Position numbers and translations under genes: made by a program. Below the pieces are notes generated by a model. That model saw only the letters and a program-made list of their open reading frames with translations. It was not told the DNA's origin and ran no database searches. From positions 319,501-383,500 of the forward strand of contig JAQGDQ010000153.1 in the NCBI GenBank assembly GCA_030141605.1: a stretch of 64,000 nt of DNA. The letters run 5' to 3'. This document shows, one piece after another, positions 1-11,245 of the stretch. The stretch is from Tubiluchus corallicola (Eukaryota > Priapulida > Priapulimorpha > Priapulimorphida > Tubiluchidae). Position 1 is the first letter of the stretch. Every line of letters starts with the position of its first letter.

Positions 1-449
1 GGATCCAGCCATTATTTCCCTAGAAGCCAGAATTTTACTATCAGTACAGACTATAGGCTTTCAGCACACGTTGCAATTACCATGCAGAACGTGTATGCTG
101 TATAGGTTTAACAATAAATGAGCAGGTGAATTATTGGCGAGCATGCTATAAGATCATATAATGGTGCCTGATAGAACATGTTAGTAGGCGGTAGGCCTAT
201 CATGAGCATGAGACTTAAAATTAAGATTGCCGTTTTGCATGTGGCATTCCAGTTATAATTACTAAGTTATCTAATTAACGCAGTTATCTAAAGGATCAGA
301 TTGAATATGATTAAGTAATAGAGATTAACTACGTTTATATGAAATTTACTTCTATAATACTGCAATGTTAGTATGTAATTCAAACTTAAATTTAACAGTG
401 AGCATTACTAGTAGCATTTAGCATTTGACATTTGATTAGACGAGCATAC
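1..449 (-). other. Intron 4 of the troponin C-like gene (partial)
   Basis: Begins with the donor of coding exon 4 and runs off the left edge. I see no EF3/EF4 exon and no recognisable repeat here. Confidence 0.7.
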
Positions 450-562
450 CTTGTCGTATAAGCGGAAAGCTTCTCGTAGCTGTTCCGTCATATCCTCATC
501 TGATTCCAATACAAATTTTACAACAACCATGGCGAAATCCTCAAAGTCCATCTTGCCACTGT
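450..562 (-). CDS. Troponin C-like gene, coding exon 4 (EF2 loop to start of EF3)
   Basis: Acceptor TTGCGCAG and donor GTATGC. It encodes NSGKMDFEDFAMVVVKFVL and ends at LYDK in phase 0, the classical intron site just inside the EF3 loop. Confidence 0.93.
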
Positions 563-3500
563 CTGCGCAAAAAAGACAATTTCGTTGAAATATGTATGTT
601 ATATTACAACAAATTCGTGAATTTTTACAGGTTCACAAACTTGGCAAAACCACACTGGATGTAATGTCGAGTTCACATGGGCACGTAATAGATTTTTAAT
701 AGGACGATGACGTCTGTACTTAAATAGTAAGTAAATGTTGAATTATGGTCCCATGGACAAGCAGAATCAGCCTACATAGAAAAATACAGTTGTTCCGTGC
801 AACGTTTCATCTTTCAACGTACAGGGTTTCCGAGGACATTTTTATAATATCTGATTTCATAAGAGATTTTCTATTAGCAAAATTCACTTAAGCTAAAACT
901 TCAGCGAAAAGTACATTTTTCACGTCTTTCTAGTAGTAGTAGCAGCCAAAATGCACTGACACCAAAGATCAAAATCACCGCAAGGTACTTGTGACTTTCA
1001 TGTCCCTTCGCTGCAAACATCCTGTACACAAGTTTTTATGCTGTTTACTTAACAGCATTTCGAAAACTCGTTTCAACTTAAAATGCTTGACTTTCAGCTG
1101 TGAAGAACGTTTTTGTTTTCTCTATCTTGATCCACATCTGTCTTGATGATATTTTACTCATGCTTTTGCTATGGCTATTTTTTATTTTTTTATACTGCTG
1201 TTAATATGGATTTAGTACACGCAATTACAAAATCACAGTGAAAGGTCTACCAAGTCCATGTAGTATAAATTTAGGGACTTTAATGTTTTTATTTGTTGTA
1301 ATAGAAACTATTATTATGCAAGCAATCTAACCTACACCGTTTAGGACTGGAATCCATGCAGTGAAAATGTGATTGCTGCTGCAAGAACTTTAATGTGCTC
1401 AATTCTGTAGTTTGACTGAGACTTTGTTTTTTAATCCAACAATAAATTCCACAAATTAGCTAGTTATTCTGATGGCCACTGATGAGTATAGTTCACCTAA
1501 CAGCATTATAATGCTTACACCTGGAAAGATATCATTATCAACTTTTTTAACCACTATTAACCATTTTAAAAAAAAATTAAAAACATTTAATTTGCAAAAG
1601 GCATCAAATGATAAGATAACAGTTAGGTACTTGCACAAAAGATGTTGGGCTCGTTCTTCCATATACGATTTTACTTCATAAATGGTAGATTACGGATATG
1701 AAGTGAGGCTTGTGTCATTAAATAAGGTCAAAATTAATTAATTAGATGTCATAATTAACCAGGACATTAATCTGAAGACCGAAAGAGACAACACAACAAA
1801 AGAGGAACACAAAAATTAAAATCAGAAAACCTAGATGGGTAGGATATTTAACGAGATTGCCAGAAACTACACACGTATGATTAAAGAAGGCACTAAAACC
1901 CACTAAAGGGTCCCCAGGCAAACCAAACAGTACATGAATATCAAGTATTAACAAAGACCTACAAAACGCTATAAAATGGAAGCTATTATAATATAATAAT
2001 AATATAACAGATGTATAGAGCAACAGGTGAGATAAGGATGATAATTAATGACTGCATCGACGCTGTAAACTGGGAAAATTGGCAGAAGTTACGAAGTCGG
2101 GTGTCTCTGCTGGCTGGAGTACACATATTGACGCATAACGGTACACGCGGTATAAGTTTCTAGTTGAAATTTTGTTTATAACTGTTTTCACCTTGAAATC
2201 GACCTCAAATTACAACAATCCTAGAGAAACTTACTGTCCGGATCCGCCTCCTTTGTCATTGGTCTTAGTTCTGAAAGGCTCATTGTGATACCCATCTCTC
2301 GCAGAACTAAACCCAAATCCTTGGTGGCAATGTAGCCATTCTGCTCCCGGTCGTATTTACTGAAGGCAGCCTTGTACTCTGAAAGAAAAAAATGTGGCGA
2401 TTTTAACGCATTTCAGTATGCAATTTTTTGAGATACAACAACAAATGATGCCAGCAGTTAACCTATTCCCCAATAAAAAACAACAACAACAAAATTCAGT
2501 CAAAATTGAATTTGCTTACTTGTTCGAATGACACCCAAAACATTAGTAGCTGCAATAAAGCAGCTTCATAAGGGCTTCGAATTAAACCTAATAAGCCGAG
2601 CACTTTACAGACAGGCGCAAAGATTTGAACTTGAAGTCCCTATAGAAATCACTTCCACTGGCCGTTTTCATTATTTCTCTACCCAGTCACTTTCTGTGAT
2701 TTTTTACATAATTATGAAGTTCATCTAAAACAAAAGGTGTACAAAAACATTTTATTTTACATCCTTTGATCTAATAATAAAAAATTGTCATTACTAGGTC
2801 ATTAACCATAGTTACATTGTGTAGTGACATGCTATTTACGACGAAACTGAAAAAAACAACCGTCATGTATCAACTGTCAAGGGAAGTTGTTTTCAATTTT
2901 ATTTTTTATTTACATACAGCCGGGCGGCATAGTCAGATAACGTGTTTGTTTTCCGTCTGTGAAGTTGCGGATTTCATTATCTGTACTATGGCCGGGTCGT
3001 ACCAAAATGGTATCTATTTTGCTCTGCCAGGCGCTTTGTGATTAGGGTAAAAGCGTGGTAATAACATGGGCCTCAGTCGGCGGAAAAAGCCTCACAGCTT
3101 TTGTTATCTATTAGTATTAAAACTCACTGTAAGTAAGATTGCTGTCTCTTGTGCGGTCTTGTGTCGCGTTTTGGCAGTGAAACATACGCGAATCAAGGGC
3201 ATTATTATCGGTTGAAGCACTGTTTTTGCTCTGTCCGGTTCGGACAAACAGGTATCACAGTTTCTTATTATGCGTTCCATATTATCAAAACTTTCTTTAT
3301 TTGTAATCATTGTTTAGGGATAAGAATCCTGTCCTTGTACTCGATGGAATATACTAAGCTGCAGCACTTGTGGTCCGCAGTTTGAATGATGGAGGCAAAG
3401 TTTAGTTATTTGATACTAGAAGTGTGTGCTACAGCTCAACCAAATGCTGAAGCAGTATGCGTGTGTCCCGCTCGTGGCCAGCTTCCATGTACAAATATAG

Positions 3501-4644
3501 CCAGCCCAAGTAAGGCTAGGAAATAGACGGCTTGCGTAGTTGGCTTCACACACAGCTGCCAACCGAACGTTGCAGTAAACACGTTGGCTTCATCAAAGCA
3601 CACGGGGAATGCTTTCCAGCCTTTGACTAGCTTCATTGGAATTATTTGGAAACACTCCAGTTTGCCACAATGGTTCACTTCTTCGAAATACAGGAGGAAT
3701 TTGTTCACTCTTCCGCGACTGTCACTAGTTACGATGCAGCAAGCACACATTTTCACATTTTTGCAAATTATCTTGGGAAGCATTACTTTTGATTAGGGAA
3801 GTACTAGTCATGTAGTTTGAATTTCCACACAATCAGGATTTGCTTGAAACGCAGAGAATAAGTTTACGCATCTGGCAAGCTTATAGTAAGATAAATCTGT
3901 GTAGGAACGGGTATGTACAGGGAAAATATCTCACTGTATGATGCACCATAATGTTTAAACCTGGCAGAACCGTTTGTTAAAAATGACAAATATGTTAACT
4001 TAAAATATTATTAAAACATCGTATTCGAAGAACTTTTATTCACCACATTGAAACTTATTAGAGTGTTAGATTGAAGTAAAATTATTAGGCAAAGAGTATT
4101 ATTTAAATGTACATTTTCTAAATGTGAACGAATGACTCAAAAGTTTTGCCTTCTATCTCTTAAGTGGCTTTGTGAGTCTGGTCAGGCTTTGTGAGGCTGC
4201 ATGTTAAATACAAAAACTCTATTTGAACGAATTAAGAAGAAGAAACGGCAGAAAAAAAGCGCTCATCGTTTAAAAATGCTTATTAAAGGTTGGAAGTTCT
4301 ATATAGTATAGTTAGGTATAGTATAGTATCTCTATACTATATAGTATAGTTGGAACACATAGTTTGTGATGCAGAATATCACATTTGTTGAGTATAATGG
4401 AAAATCACAGTTAGAGTATCACATACCTTCCACCTGCTCCTCCGGTAGTCCGAGATCGGCCTAAAACGCAAAGGAAAAGAACTAGTTAACTAGTTAATAA
4501 CTGTAGCACTCAGTGTACAGTCAATGTAAGACTTATATAAAAGTGATCACACAACAATATTCCCTAAGTTGATTATACCTTGTAGACATAATCGAGCAGA
4601 CGCTGTTTCTTTATTTCTGTTGGTTTGTTACAGCAGTCTTCCAT
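450..4644 (-). CDS. Troponin C-like / calmodulin-like EF-hand protein, 5' part (four coding exons, continues past left edge)
   Basis: A small cytosolic calcium-binding protein of the calmodulin/troponin C family. Joining 4579-4644, 4427-4460, 2235-2378 and 450-562 on the minus strand gives 119 residues in one frame with GT/AG borders throughout. Residues 1-30 are a leader ending in LGLPEEQVEEYKAAF, the usual helix entering EF1. EF1 loop is residues 43-54 (DREQNGYIATKD) and EF2 loop is 79-90 (DPDNSGKMDFED). The final block EQLREAFRLYDK is the start of EF3 and closely resembles arthropod-type troponin C. EF3 and EF4 must lie left of base 1. The ATG at 4642-4644 is chosen because an in-frame TAA stands six codons upstream (4660-4662). 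Oddity: loop position 12 is Asp in both hands rather than Glu. EF-hand membership is certain; troponin C rather than another calmodulin-like protein is inferred from the YDRE/LYDK wording and the long linker. Confidence 0.87.
563..2234 (-). other. Intron 3 of the troponin C-like gene
   Basis: AT-rich intron. It holds a decayed LINE fragment in the opposite orientation (about 1790-2110). Nothing else recognisable. Confidence 0.8.
1790..2110 (+). mobile_element. Decayed LINE ORF2 C-terminus
   Basis: The plus strand around 1818-1985 reads KIRKPRWVGYLTRLPETTHV, a stop, then LKKALKPTKGSPGKPNST, a stop, then ISSINKDLQNAIKW. This is the familiar RW-GH-R-P...KAL...G-GRPK-TW...DL block at the end of many invertebrate LINE reverse transcriptase ORFs. 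The second stop (TGA) sits where the conserved TW tryptophan is expected. AVNWENWQKLRSR follows after a shift (about 2060-2100), also usual for this tail. Two stops and a shift show it is dead. It lies inside an intron of the troponin C-like gene, antisense to it. Confidence 0.65.
2235..2378 (-). CDS. Troponin C-like gene, coding exon 3 (EF1 and start of EF2)
   Basis: 144 nt, acceptor TTTCAG and donor GTAAGT, phase 1 at both ends. It encodes YKAAFSKYDREQNG through KEADPD. Length and phases equal those of the corresponding exon of the calmodulin-like gene on the other strand. Confidence 0.93.
2379..4426 (-). other. Intron 2 of the troponin C-like gene
   Basis: About 2 kb without a recognised element. 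A 115-codon minus-strand reading frame at 3436-3783 has no motif I know and no splice support. Around 4296-4355 is a small cluster of TATAGTATAG repeats able to fold back. Confidence 0.75.
4427..4460 (-). CDS. Troponin C-like gene, coding exon 2
   Basis: A 34-nt micro-exon between acceptor TTTTAG and donor GTATGT encodes ADLGLPEEQVE, ending in phase 1 inside the Glu codon. It is the counterpart of the 37-nt exon of the calmodulin-like gene at 20723-20759. Confidence 0.88.
4461..4578 (-). other. Intron 1 of the troponin C-like gene
   Basis: A short 118-nt intron with donor GTATAA and acceptor TTTTAG, between two phase-0 ends. Confidence 0.75.
4579..4644 (-). CDS. Troponin C-like gene, coding exon 1
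   Basis: Twenty-two codons from MEDCCNKP to DYVYK, ending at an AAG before donor GTATAA, phase 0. Any 5'UTR part upstream is not delimited. Confidence 0.75.
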
Positions 4645-6069
4645 CTCACGTAGTGTACGTTACAAGAACGTCGAATGATTTTCTTGCCACGCTGTTTAAT
4701 TTCATAATGCTTGTGCCGAAAAATTGGCTTTGATTTATTACTCAATACTATAAGAACGTGGTGAACAGTCTAAAAAGCACTTTCGTTAAATATTTTTGTC
4801 ATTATTGTCACTTGTAACGAGTGTTTAATATAACCGTTGGTCAAGTCAGTTATCATAAAAGCAAGACAACTTGACTTGGACCCGTCGTAAATATGTCTCA
4901 CAGGCAGTGAAAATTAATGAAATGTCGATCTAGTTATTAGTGAAACGAGCACATAAATCACTTAGTAGTTTTTACCTTAATTACTGAGTGATTCTAGCGT
5001 GTAAGACATTCTGGTGAAGCTACAGAAGAAAAATTAAACCATACGCTAATTTGTCAGTAAATAGAAGTCAAATAGCGAACCTAACATCTAACTGTGATAT
5101 TAAGATCAAAGTAGCAAAAGCCTGCATGTGGTGAGTCTTTTGCTACCGCACACACTCAAATAAAATATAATGTTCACACTTTGGAATGACCTCGGTTCAA
5201 AAAATACTGAAAAGAGCATTTTTTGGTTTTCCGTAGGAAATCATTACTTCAATGTCAAAAGCAACGTTAAGAATTCTAGCACTAATTTTGTGACAGTGAT
5301 TAATATTAAACTACAAAATAAGAATTATGTTAGTACTCACCATGATGTTGACTGGAGAGATCGCAAGCCCGAGAGAGGACAGGAGATGACTTACCAGACG
5401 CCCAGATCCAGTAAGTGTATGCCTTCTCTACTGCAACTCCACCTACAGCTAAATATAACTCCTGAAGATGTTGGGCAGTAACCGAAACCACGCGCTGGAC
5501 TAGAAAAGGGTGTTTGACAAGGGTCACCCCTTTAAGAAAAACTTTTCTGAAATTTCGGGAAAAATATCGCTAAATATTGTTTAGTAAAGATGTTCATTTT
5601 GTCTTGACAAGTCGTTGATGTGCTTGTAGATCAAGCTTTGATAGTGAGATAAGAGTCATGTGTGTGAAACCGCCTCTTGGCTTCGCATAGTAAAAATAAC
5701 TAAAACTGGCAGCTTCAAGACGCATGCATATATTCTTAGATGAATGGGTGCTTTTAAAATGAGAAGATTATGTACCCGAGAGAGCTGTATAAATGAGCAA
5801 AGTAAAAAAATCTCTAACTAGAAGATAAATTTAGTGGATTAAAACAGTTTATTAAGAGACACGATCTCGGTACTAGCAAACATTTCTTGAACTGATTATG
5901 TTCAGTGCACCATAATTTCTAAACATACGCAGTGGTTATTTTTATTACAACAGAAATTAAATATCCACAGCGACTGCTGAATGTTTTACATTATTGAAGA
6001 CTTGTAACTATCAACTAAAATCAACCATTTTGATTTGCTCAATCAGCAAAACTACAACCCGTATAAATA
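4645..6069. other. 5' flank of the troponin C-like gene
   Basis: Should contain the promoter and 5'UTR of the minus-strand gene, but no TATA box or start site can be placed. A minus-strand open stretch at 5330-5527 carries two good donor-like sites (CTG/GTAAGT near 5391 and ATG/GTGAGT near 5340), so a noncoding first exon could lie there. This is speculative. Confidence 0.35.
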
Positions 6070-6600
6070 CAGGGAGCCTCTGAAGTTGCTATACACGTTA
6101 CAGTTTCTATATTTAAAAAAAAACACAGCAAAGTATTTGAAAATTTGTACACATAAACCAAAACGTCGGGCAATTCTTCTAGTCAAATTAGACGAAATCT
6201 AAAATGAACTATTAAACTAGTAGGCTTTGCTATTTTCGCTACCTCTAAATGGCAACTCGAGCATTTTGCATTGAGTGAGAACGTCTCTCACAGCTCTAGA
6301 ATTTTGAGGTGAGGCTGCACCTTGCTGAAGAACTGCATTGTTAATAAAGATAGAATAAATATGGTGCTCTGAATTTCCGCTTAACATCAGTTGGTGACCG
6401 AAGGGCCTCATGGCTGCCTGATTTTTGCACCTCATTTTTGACATTACTTGTAGTTGTCACAACAACGTGGTTCATGACAAAAATAATAAAAAAGAATGTG
6501 AAATGCCCCTTTTGATTCATGTAAGAGCTTGCTGAGATTAGAGAAAATTTTAAAAAGAAAATGAGAAGTCAAAGTACATAGTGATTTTTGAGACACCCTA
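6070..6600 (-). mobile_element. Deleted mariner/Tc1-type DNA transposon
   Basis: The ends are imperfect inverted repeats: plus strand CAGGGAGCCTCTGAAGTTG at 6070, and minus strand TAGGGTGTCTCAAAAATCAC starting at 6600. TA flanks both sides (6068-6069 and 6601-6602), the target duplication of this superfamily. Inside, the minus strand at 6217-6444 encodes VLQQGAASPQNSRAVRDVL, matching the LQQDGAPPH-SR-VRDFL block around the second catalytic Asp of mariner-like transposases. The DG of that block is missing and the rest is deleted, so the copy is inactive. At 531 bp it is well under half a full element. Confidence 0.65.
6217..6444 (-). pseudogene. Mariner-like transposase fragment
   Basis: Seventy-five codons. 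The middle resembles the conserved region before the second catalytic Asp of DDE/DDD transposases (LQQGAASPQNSRAVRDVLTQ), but the Asp-Gly pair is gone and neither the first nor the third catalytic segment can be seen. It sits between the two inverted ends described for 6070-6600. Confidence 0.55.
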
Positions 6601-6602
6601 TA

Positions 6603-7289
6603 TATACATATAATGCAGTTAGTATTAAAAGAGAACAGGGCCCAGTTTTAAACTATAACTAAAAAATAATCCAATGTATAAAACACGGAAAGACAACTTA
6701 ATTGTTTTTAAGAGTGACTTACGTGAAAGAATTATTAGGCACGGAAGTTTAGTTTCCCGTTCGCGTCCAGTTACATGCATTTTGCCATTCAGTGCTTAGA
6801 TGGACACAGGCCTGCATTTCGGAAATGGTTGCAAAAAAACAAGCGCCGTGCCTCTTAGTTCAGTTGTGACGCAGTGCACACTTTTGAGAGCTTATGCGTT
6901 AGCAAGTTGTAAACTTGAAATTTAAATTTTTAAATTGAAAATTTGCCGAGGTTTTATGTATTTGTACTTCAATTTTCGGTTTTGCGAACACGTGCAACAT
7001 GATCGTGAAATGTTTATGCTGTTGAAAATTTTGACCGCATCACTAGTTCGACTCACAGGCATTTAATTAAGTTTTTTAACCATCACAAACGGTGTTATTA
7101 AATTATTAGAAACATTAGAGCACTTTTGCTGGTGTTAAACTGTATGCTTTTTCTGTACTTTACAATTGGGTATTATAATGTACTGTATTAGGTATTTACT
7201 TTATAATGGGTAAGATATGAAAAATCATCCTGTTTTCCTAAATAACTAAAACTGGCAAACCAAAATACACAAATGAAACATTGTAACTA
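6603..7289. other. Intergenic, nothing recognised
   Basis: AT-rich sequence between the mariner remnant and the LINE pseudogene. No gene or repeat identified. Confidence 0.5.
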
Positions 7290-8745
7290 ATAATTAGTTC
7301 TAGATCTCCCCCGTAATTATCGACCAATTTCATTAACTTGTGTTGCCTGCAAAGCAATGGAAACTTGCATTAAAAATGAATTGTTGCGTTATTTGTTAAC
7401 TCATAAACCTATCACAAAAGCACAGCACGGTTTGTTAAAGGCTAAATCCATTTGTACTCAGTTGTGAGAATGTACAAGTGAATGGAGTAAATTCTTAGAC
7501 GGAGGGAAAAACGTTGATGTAATATATGTGGACTTTGCTAAAGGTTTTGACTCTGTTGTACAGTCTAAGTTATTACGTAAATTAGTTGCGTATGGTATTT
7601 CTGGTGATCTGTTAGAATGGATTTCTGCATTTCTGTCTAATCGTAGCTAGTGTGTAGGTGTAGGTTCCAAGTTCTCTAAATACAAAAGAGTAGTTTCGGG
7701 CACAGCCCAGGGGTCCATATTAGGACAAATATTATTTTTTCTGTATATAAATGATTTGTCTGATAATTTAAACTCGGTCTTTGTCAAGTTATACGCTGAC
7801 TATGTTAAACTTTTCGTAACGTCTAATATTAATCAAAGTCTTAGTCGAGCTTTGGAAACTCTTGCAGAATGGGCCAACTAATGGCAGCTTAGTATTGCAG
7901 CTCATAACTGTGCTCATTCACATAGGACGCAGTAATCCGCATTTTCAGTACGTACTAAACAATACCCCTTTACCAGTGAATACTAATTGTAGAGGCTTAG
8001 GTGTTACCGTGTGTTCAGGCCTAAAATTTTCAATTTACTGTACTGATCATGTCACCAAACTTTTAAAGTAGTAAATATGATTTTTCGTTGCTTTGTTACG
8101 AAAAACATTGACGCTCTTTTAACATCGTATAAGTCATTCATTAGACCTTTGTTGGAATATTGCACCACCTGTATGGAATCCTCATAATGTTCCTATGATT
8201 GATAAAATCGAGCGAGTACAAAGACATGTTACAAAACGGTTATATGCGAAATGTGGGTTAACTTATGTTAACTATTTTAGTAGACTAGACCATTTGAAAC
8301 TACAGGCCCTTGAAACCAGACGTTTTATTTTTGATATGAAAATGGTGTACAAAATTTGTCATACACTTATAGATCTAAGTTTTAAAGATTTTTTTACCTA
8401 CGCACCTAGTCTCGGATTAAGGGACCATAGTTACAAGTTATACAAAAATTGTTGTCGTACTGATGTTTTTCAATACTCTTTTGCAAATAGGGTGATCGAT
8501 ATGTGGAACAGTTTACCGTCAGAGATTGTTAATGCTAACAACTTATGTTCTTTTTCATTTAAACTACTTATGTTTGATTTTAATCCTTTTTGTAAATTTA
8601 ATAAAAATAACTAATTAATGTGGGCTACCGTAAGTGCATTCGTGCCTGGTGGCTTTCTTCTTTCCCAAAACTTTAGCTAATCATATTTATTTGCAAGATT
8701 TTATTGTATATGTATAATTGTATATTTGGATTGAATAAATCTAAT
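7290..8745 (+). pseudogene. LINE (CR1/jockey-like) reverse transcriptase pseudogene, 5'-truncated
   Basis: Translation from about 7300 gives reverse transcriptase motifs in order: NYRPISLTCVACK, then VIYVDFAKGFDSV (7522-7557), then VVSGTAQGSILGQILFFLYINDL (7691-7760), then LYADYVKLF (near 7790), then the thumb and C-terminal part at 8195-8614 ending in VIDMWNSLPSEIV...FSFKLLMFDF. In-frame stops at about 7465, 7648 and 7879 and a later frame change show it is dead. The catalytic box reads YADY where FADD/YADD is required. The 5' part, including the endonuclease, is absent, as expected for incomplete target-primed integration. The 3' end is near TGAATAAATCTAATCTGATC. Clade is judged from motif style only. 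Confidence 0.85.
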
Positions 8746-8960
8746 CTGATCTAAATTTAATCTTATGATGCATGGCAGATACCGAAACGTACAAATTGAT
8801 TGATGCAAATCTTCAGTAAAAATGACTTTTTCAGTGGTATATTGGTCTTGTTGAAATTAATATTTCAAATGAAAGATTTATTTGTAGTACACGTTTATAA
8901 AGGCGTTGACATATTTCCGACTTTTGTCGGCCCAAGTAAGAAGTTATGCAAGTCAAGAAA

Positions 8961-8962
8961 GC

Positions 8963-8993
<31 letters not shown>

Positions 8994-9000
8994 GGGGGGG
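8961..9000 (+). repeat. (GA)n microsatellite followed by G8
   Basis: A short GA run interrupted once by AAAG, then eight G and a further purine-rich stretch to about 9030. The RERERE-type reading frames over it are repeat artefacts. Confidence 0.9.
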
Positions 9001-9399
9001 AAGGAAGAAACGGAGAACAGAGGGAGATATTCGCTTATTCGCAGTTCCCATTAAATTGCCTTTTAATTGGATTAAATTTGTATTAAGTGTTTTGGCTCAT
9101 ATATTTTTTAAGATATTTTATTGGGTAATCACAACTACAAACCACACAATGCACACAACAATTATAAAGATACAAATACACACATATGCAGCGCTACAAA
9201 AAACCTATACCACACGTTATCAAGAACACAATTACACAAGTCAAACTCAACAATTTAAACCAAAGACACTACATCAAACCTTGATGTATAAAGCCAATGG
9301 TACAACATGAATATACATAAACACAAATTTAAGATAGTTGCATACACATGTAGTATTTAGTTTACATAAGTGATGATGTTAGTTGTATACATAGTTCGT

Positions 9400-9960
9400 T
9401 TATTTTCAATTTATAATAATTACATTCGGGAACTGACACATTTTGAAACAAAATTACAAGCAATTTGGAGAATTTCTGAATCGTTTGAGCCTAATAGTAA
9501 TTTTAGTTTCTGTCATCATCTAATAAGTAAGTAAAGTTTGGATATATAGGGCTATTTTCCGTATAAAGGGTGTTTCTTAGTTGTTCACATCTACTACAGT
9601 GCAAGAGCAAATGGGTTTCGTCTTCTATTTCTTCCTTGTTGGGTCGCATTGTGTACAGTATTTTTCTTTGGTTGGTATTTTGTTAGGTTTATGATGTCTA
9701 CCGGTCTCTACTGCAAGTGAGTGGGAACTAATACGTAGTTTTAGCAATTTTAGCATTGCGGGTTACAGTATTAATTTGTAAGTTATTTTCTAATTCGTAG
9801 CGTTCTTTAACTTTGCATATTAGTGCTCGTTGTTATTAGTGCTGTGTGTTCTGTTAATTTCTTCTCTCCACTTTTTGTTGCTTACAGTTCCTTGGTTTTC
9901 CCATACATGATCGAAACCTGTTCAGCTCAGTACACCTTTCACAAATTTTGTCCAGCTGAA
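9400..9960 (-). pseudogene. LINE ORF2 C-terminal remnant with zinc-knuckle-like tail
   Basis: Minus strand from 9900 down reads FDHVWENQGTVSNKKWREEI, then KLRISSHSLAVETGRHHK, then KEKYCTQCDP and, after a one-base frame change, EEIEDETHLLLHCSRCEQLR. This matches the usual end of many marine-invertebrate LINE ORF2 proteins (LR-S-H-L-IE-GR, then C-x2-C, then EDE-H-L-C). Several frame changes and stops mark it as dead. It belongs to a different type from the pseudogene at 7290-8745 and has the opposite orientation. Confidence 0.75.
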
Positions 9961-11245
9961 TATACTGCTGTCTGATATATATATATACGTCTGGTAATAT
10001 TGTCAATTAGAAAATAAGATAGATCTATAAAAATAACACAATACCTGTATTGCGTGTAGTGACAACTTGCTCTATAACGCAAAGGAAAACTTGGTGTATT
10101 CTTGGTGTGTCGTTATCCGTGGAAAAGCTTGTAGGCCAAGCGGTGTTGTAAAACTTGCCATACTATGAAACAGAAGGCCTCTTTTTTAATTTTTCCAAGC
10201 GTTTATGTAGTGCTTTCGACGCTCGCTCTGAGCTTGGTCATAATTATAAAATTAACCCTCAAACTGCCATTGGAAGGTGCTGCCATCACATAACGCTCTC
10301 CAAAAACTTCACTTTTGCATTGCCAACGCTTGTAGGTTTTCACTCTCTCTGTTTGTCGGTCTCTTATTTATGTCTCTGGTCTCGGGGGCCTTACTGTTAG
10401 CCTGATGCCACTTTACTGCTGTTAATTTTTCAGTTTAAGACGGTTTAATGTATCAAAATAAACTAAATACATGTACCAAATTGACGAAGAAGTGGAAAAC
10501 TAAATTTATGCTCAAAGAGTTTCAAAGTCGCCCGATATAAGTTTTGAATTTTCGTGTTCCCTTCGCTGCAAATTTCAAATACAGATGGCGCTTTAAACCA
10601 ATTTAACGTCGATCGCGACTTCCGCGGGCCACGTATTTGTAATGTGCTCATGCTTTATCTTACGTTAGGTGGCATGGCTTCATAACTAGGAATAACAAGG
10701 GGCCTATAATTTGGTAGAGTTCCAGTGCTGAAATCAATTCGCATAAACACGAAAAAGGTGAAAAAACGCAAGTGCTATGAAAATGCTGAAAACAATGTTT
10801 GTAAACATAAAGGGGACGCTAAAGCTCAATAAAATCCTCGGTACGTAAAATTCAGTCCCAAGCTGATTTAGGTCTAAGCAGGGACAGCAAATCGGCTAAT
10901 TTTTCGATCCGCAAACTATTTGGTCCGCAAACTTGCAAATTCGCTCGAAGTCTGCATTCTGCTATTAACAACTGAATTATTTCAAATCCGCGACAGTTCT
11001 CGAAGTGCAAATGTCCAATCGGCAATCCTGCTCGCTAGGCAAATTTTACATCAATTTTTTAAGACAACGGAAGTGAATTATCTTTTAGCTAATCCTGTAC
11101 AACCATAAGTTATATTTTGAAAAACGCGCAGCTGCCGTACGTAGAAAGGTGTGATAAAAAAGTAAAATCTGTTAGGCAGCTTAGCAGTCTACACTCCATC
11201 GGGAAGACGGAAGCTAATAAAATAATGGCGAATAAAAGGTAATTA
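9961..11245. other. Intergenic, nothing recognised
   Basis: Short open frames here (for example 10155-10400 and 10920-11108) show no known motif. Confidence 0.5.

Noticed and set aside
3436-3783. 115-codon minus-strand frame
   Set aside because: Within troponin C-like intron 2; no known domain and no support beyond length.
8800-9310. Frames with RERERE stretches
   Set aside because: Products of the short (GA)n tract next to a LINE pseudogene.
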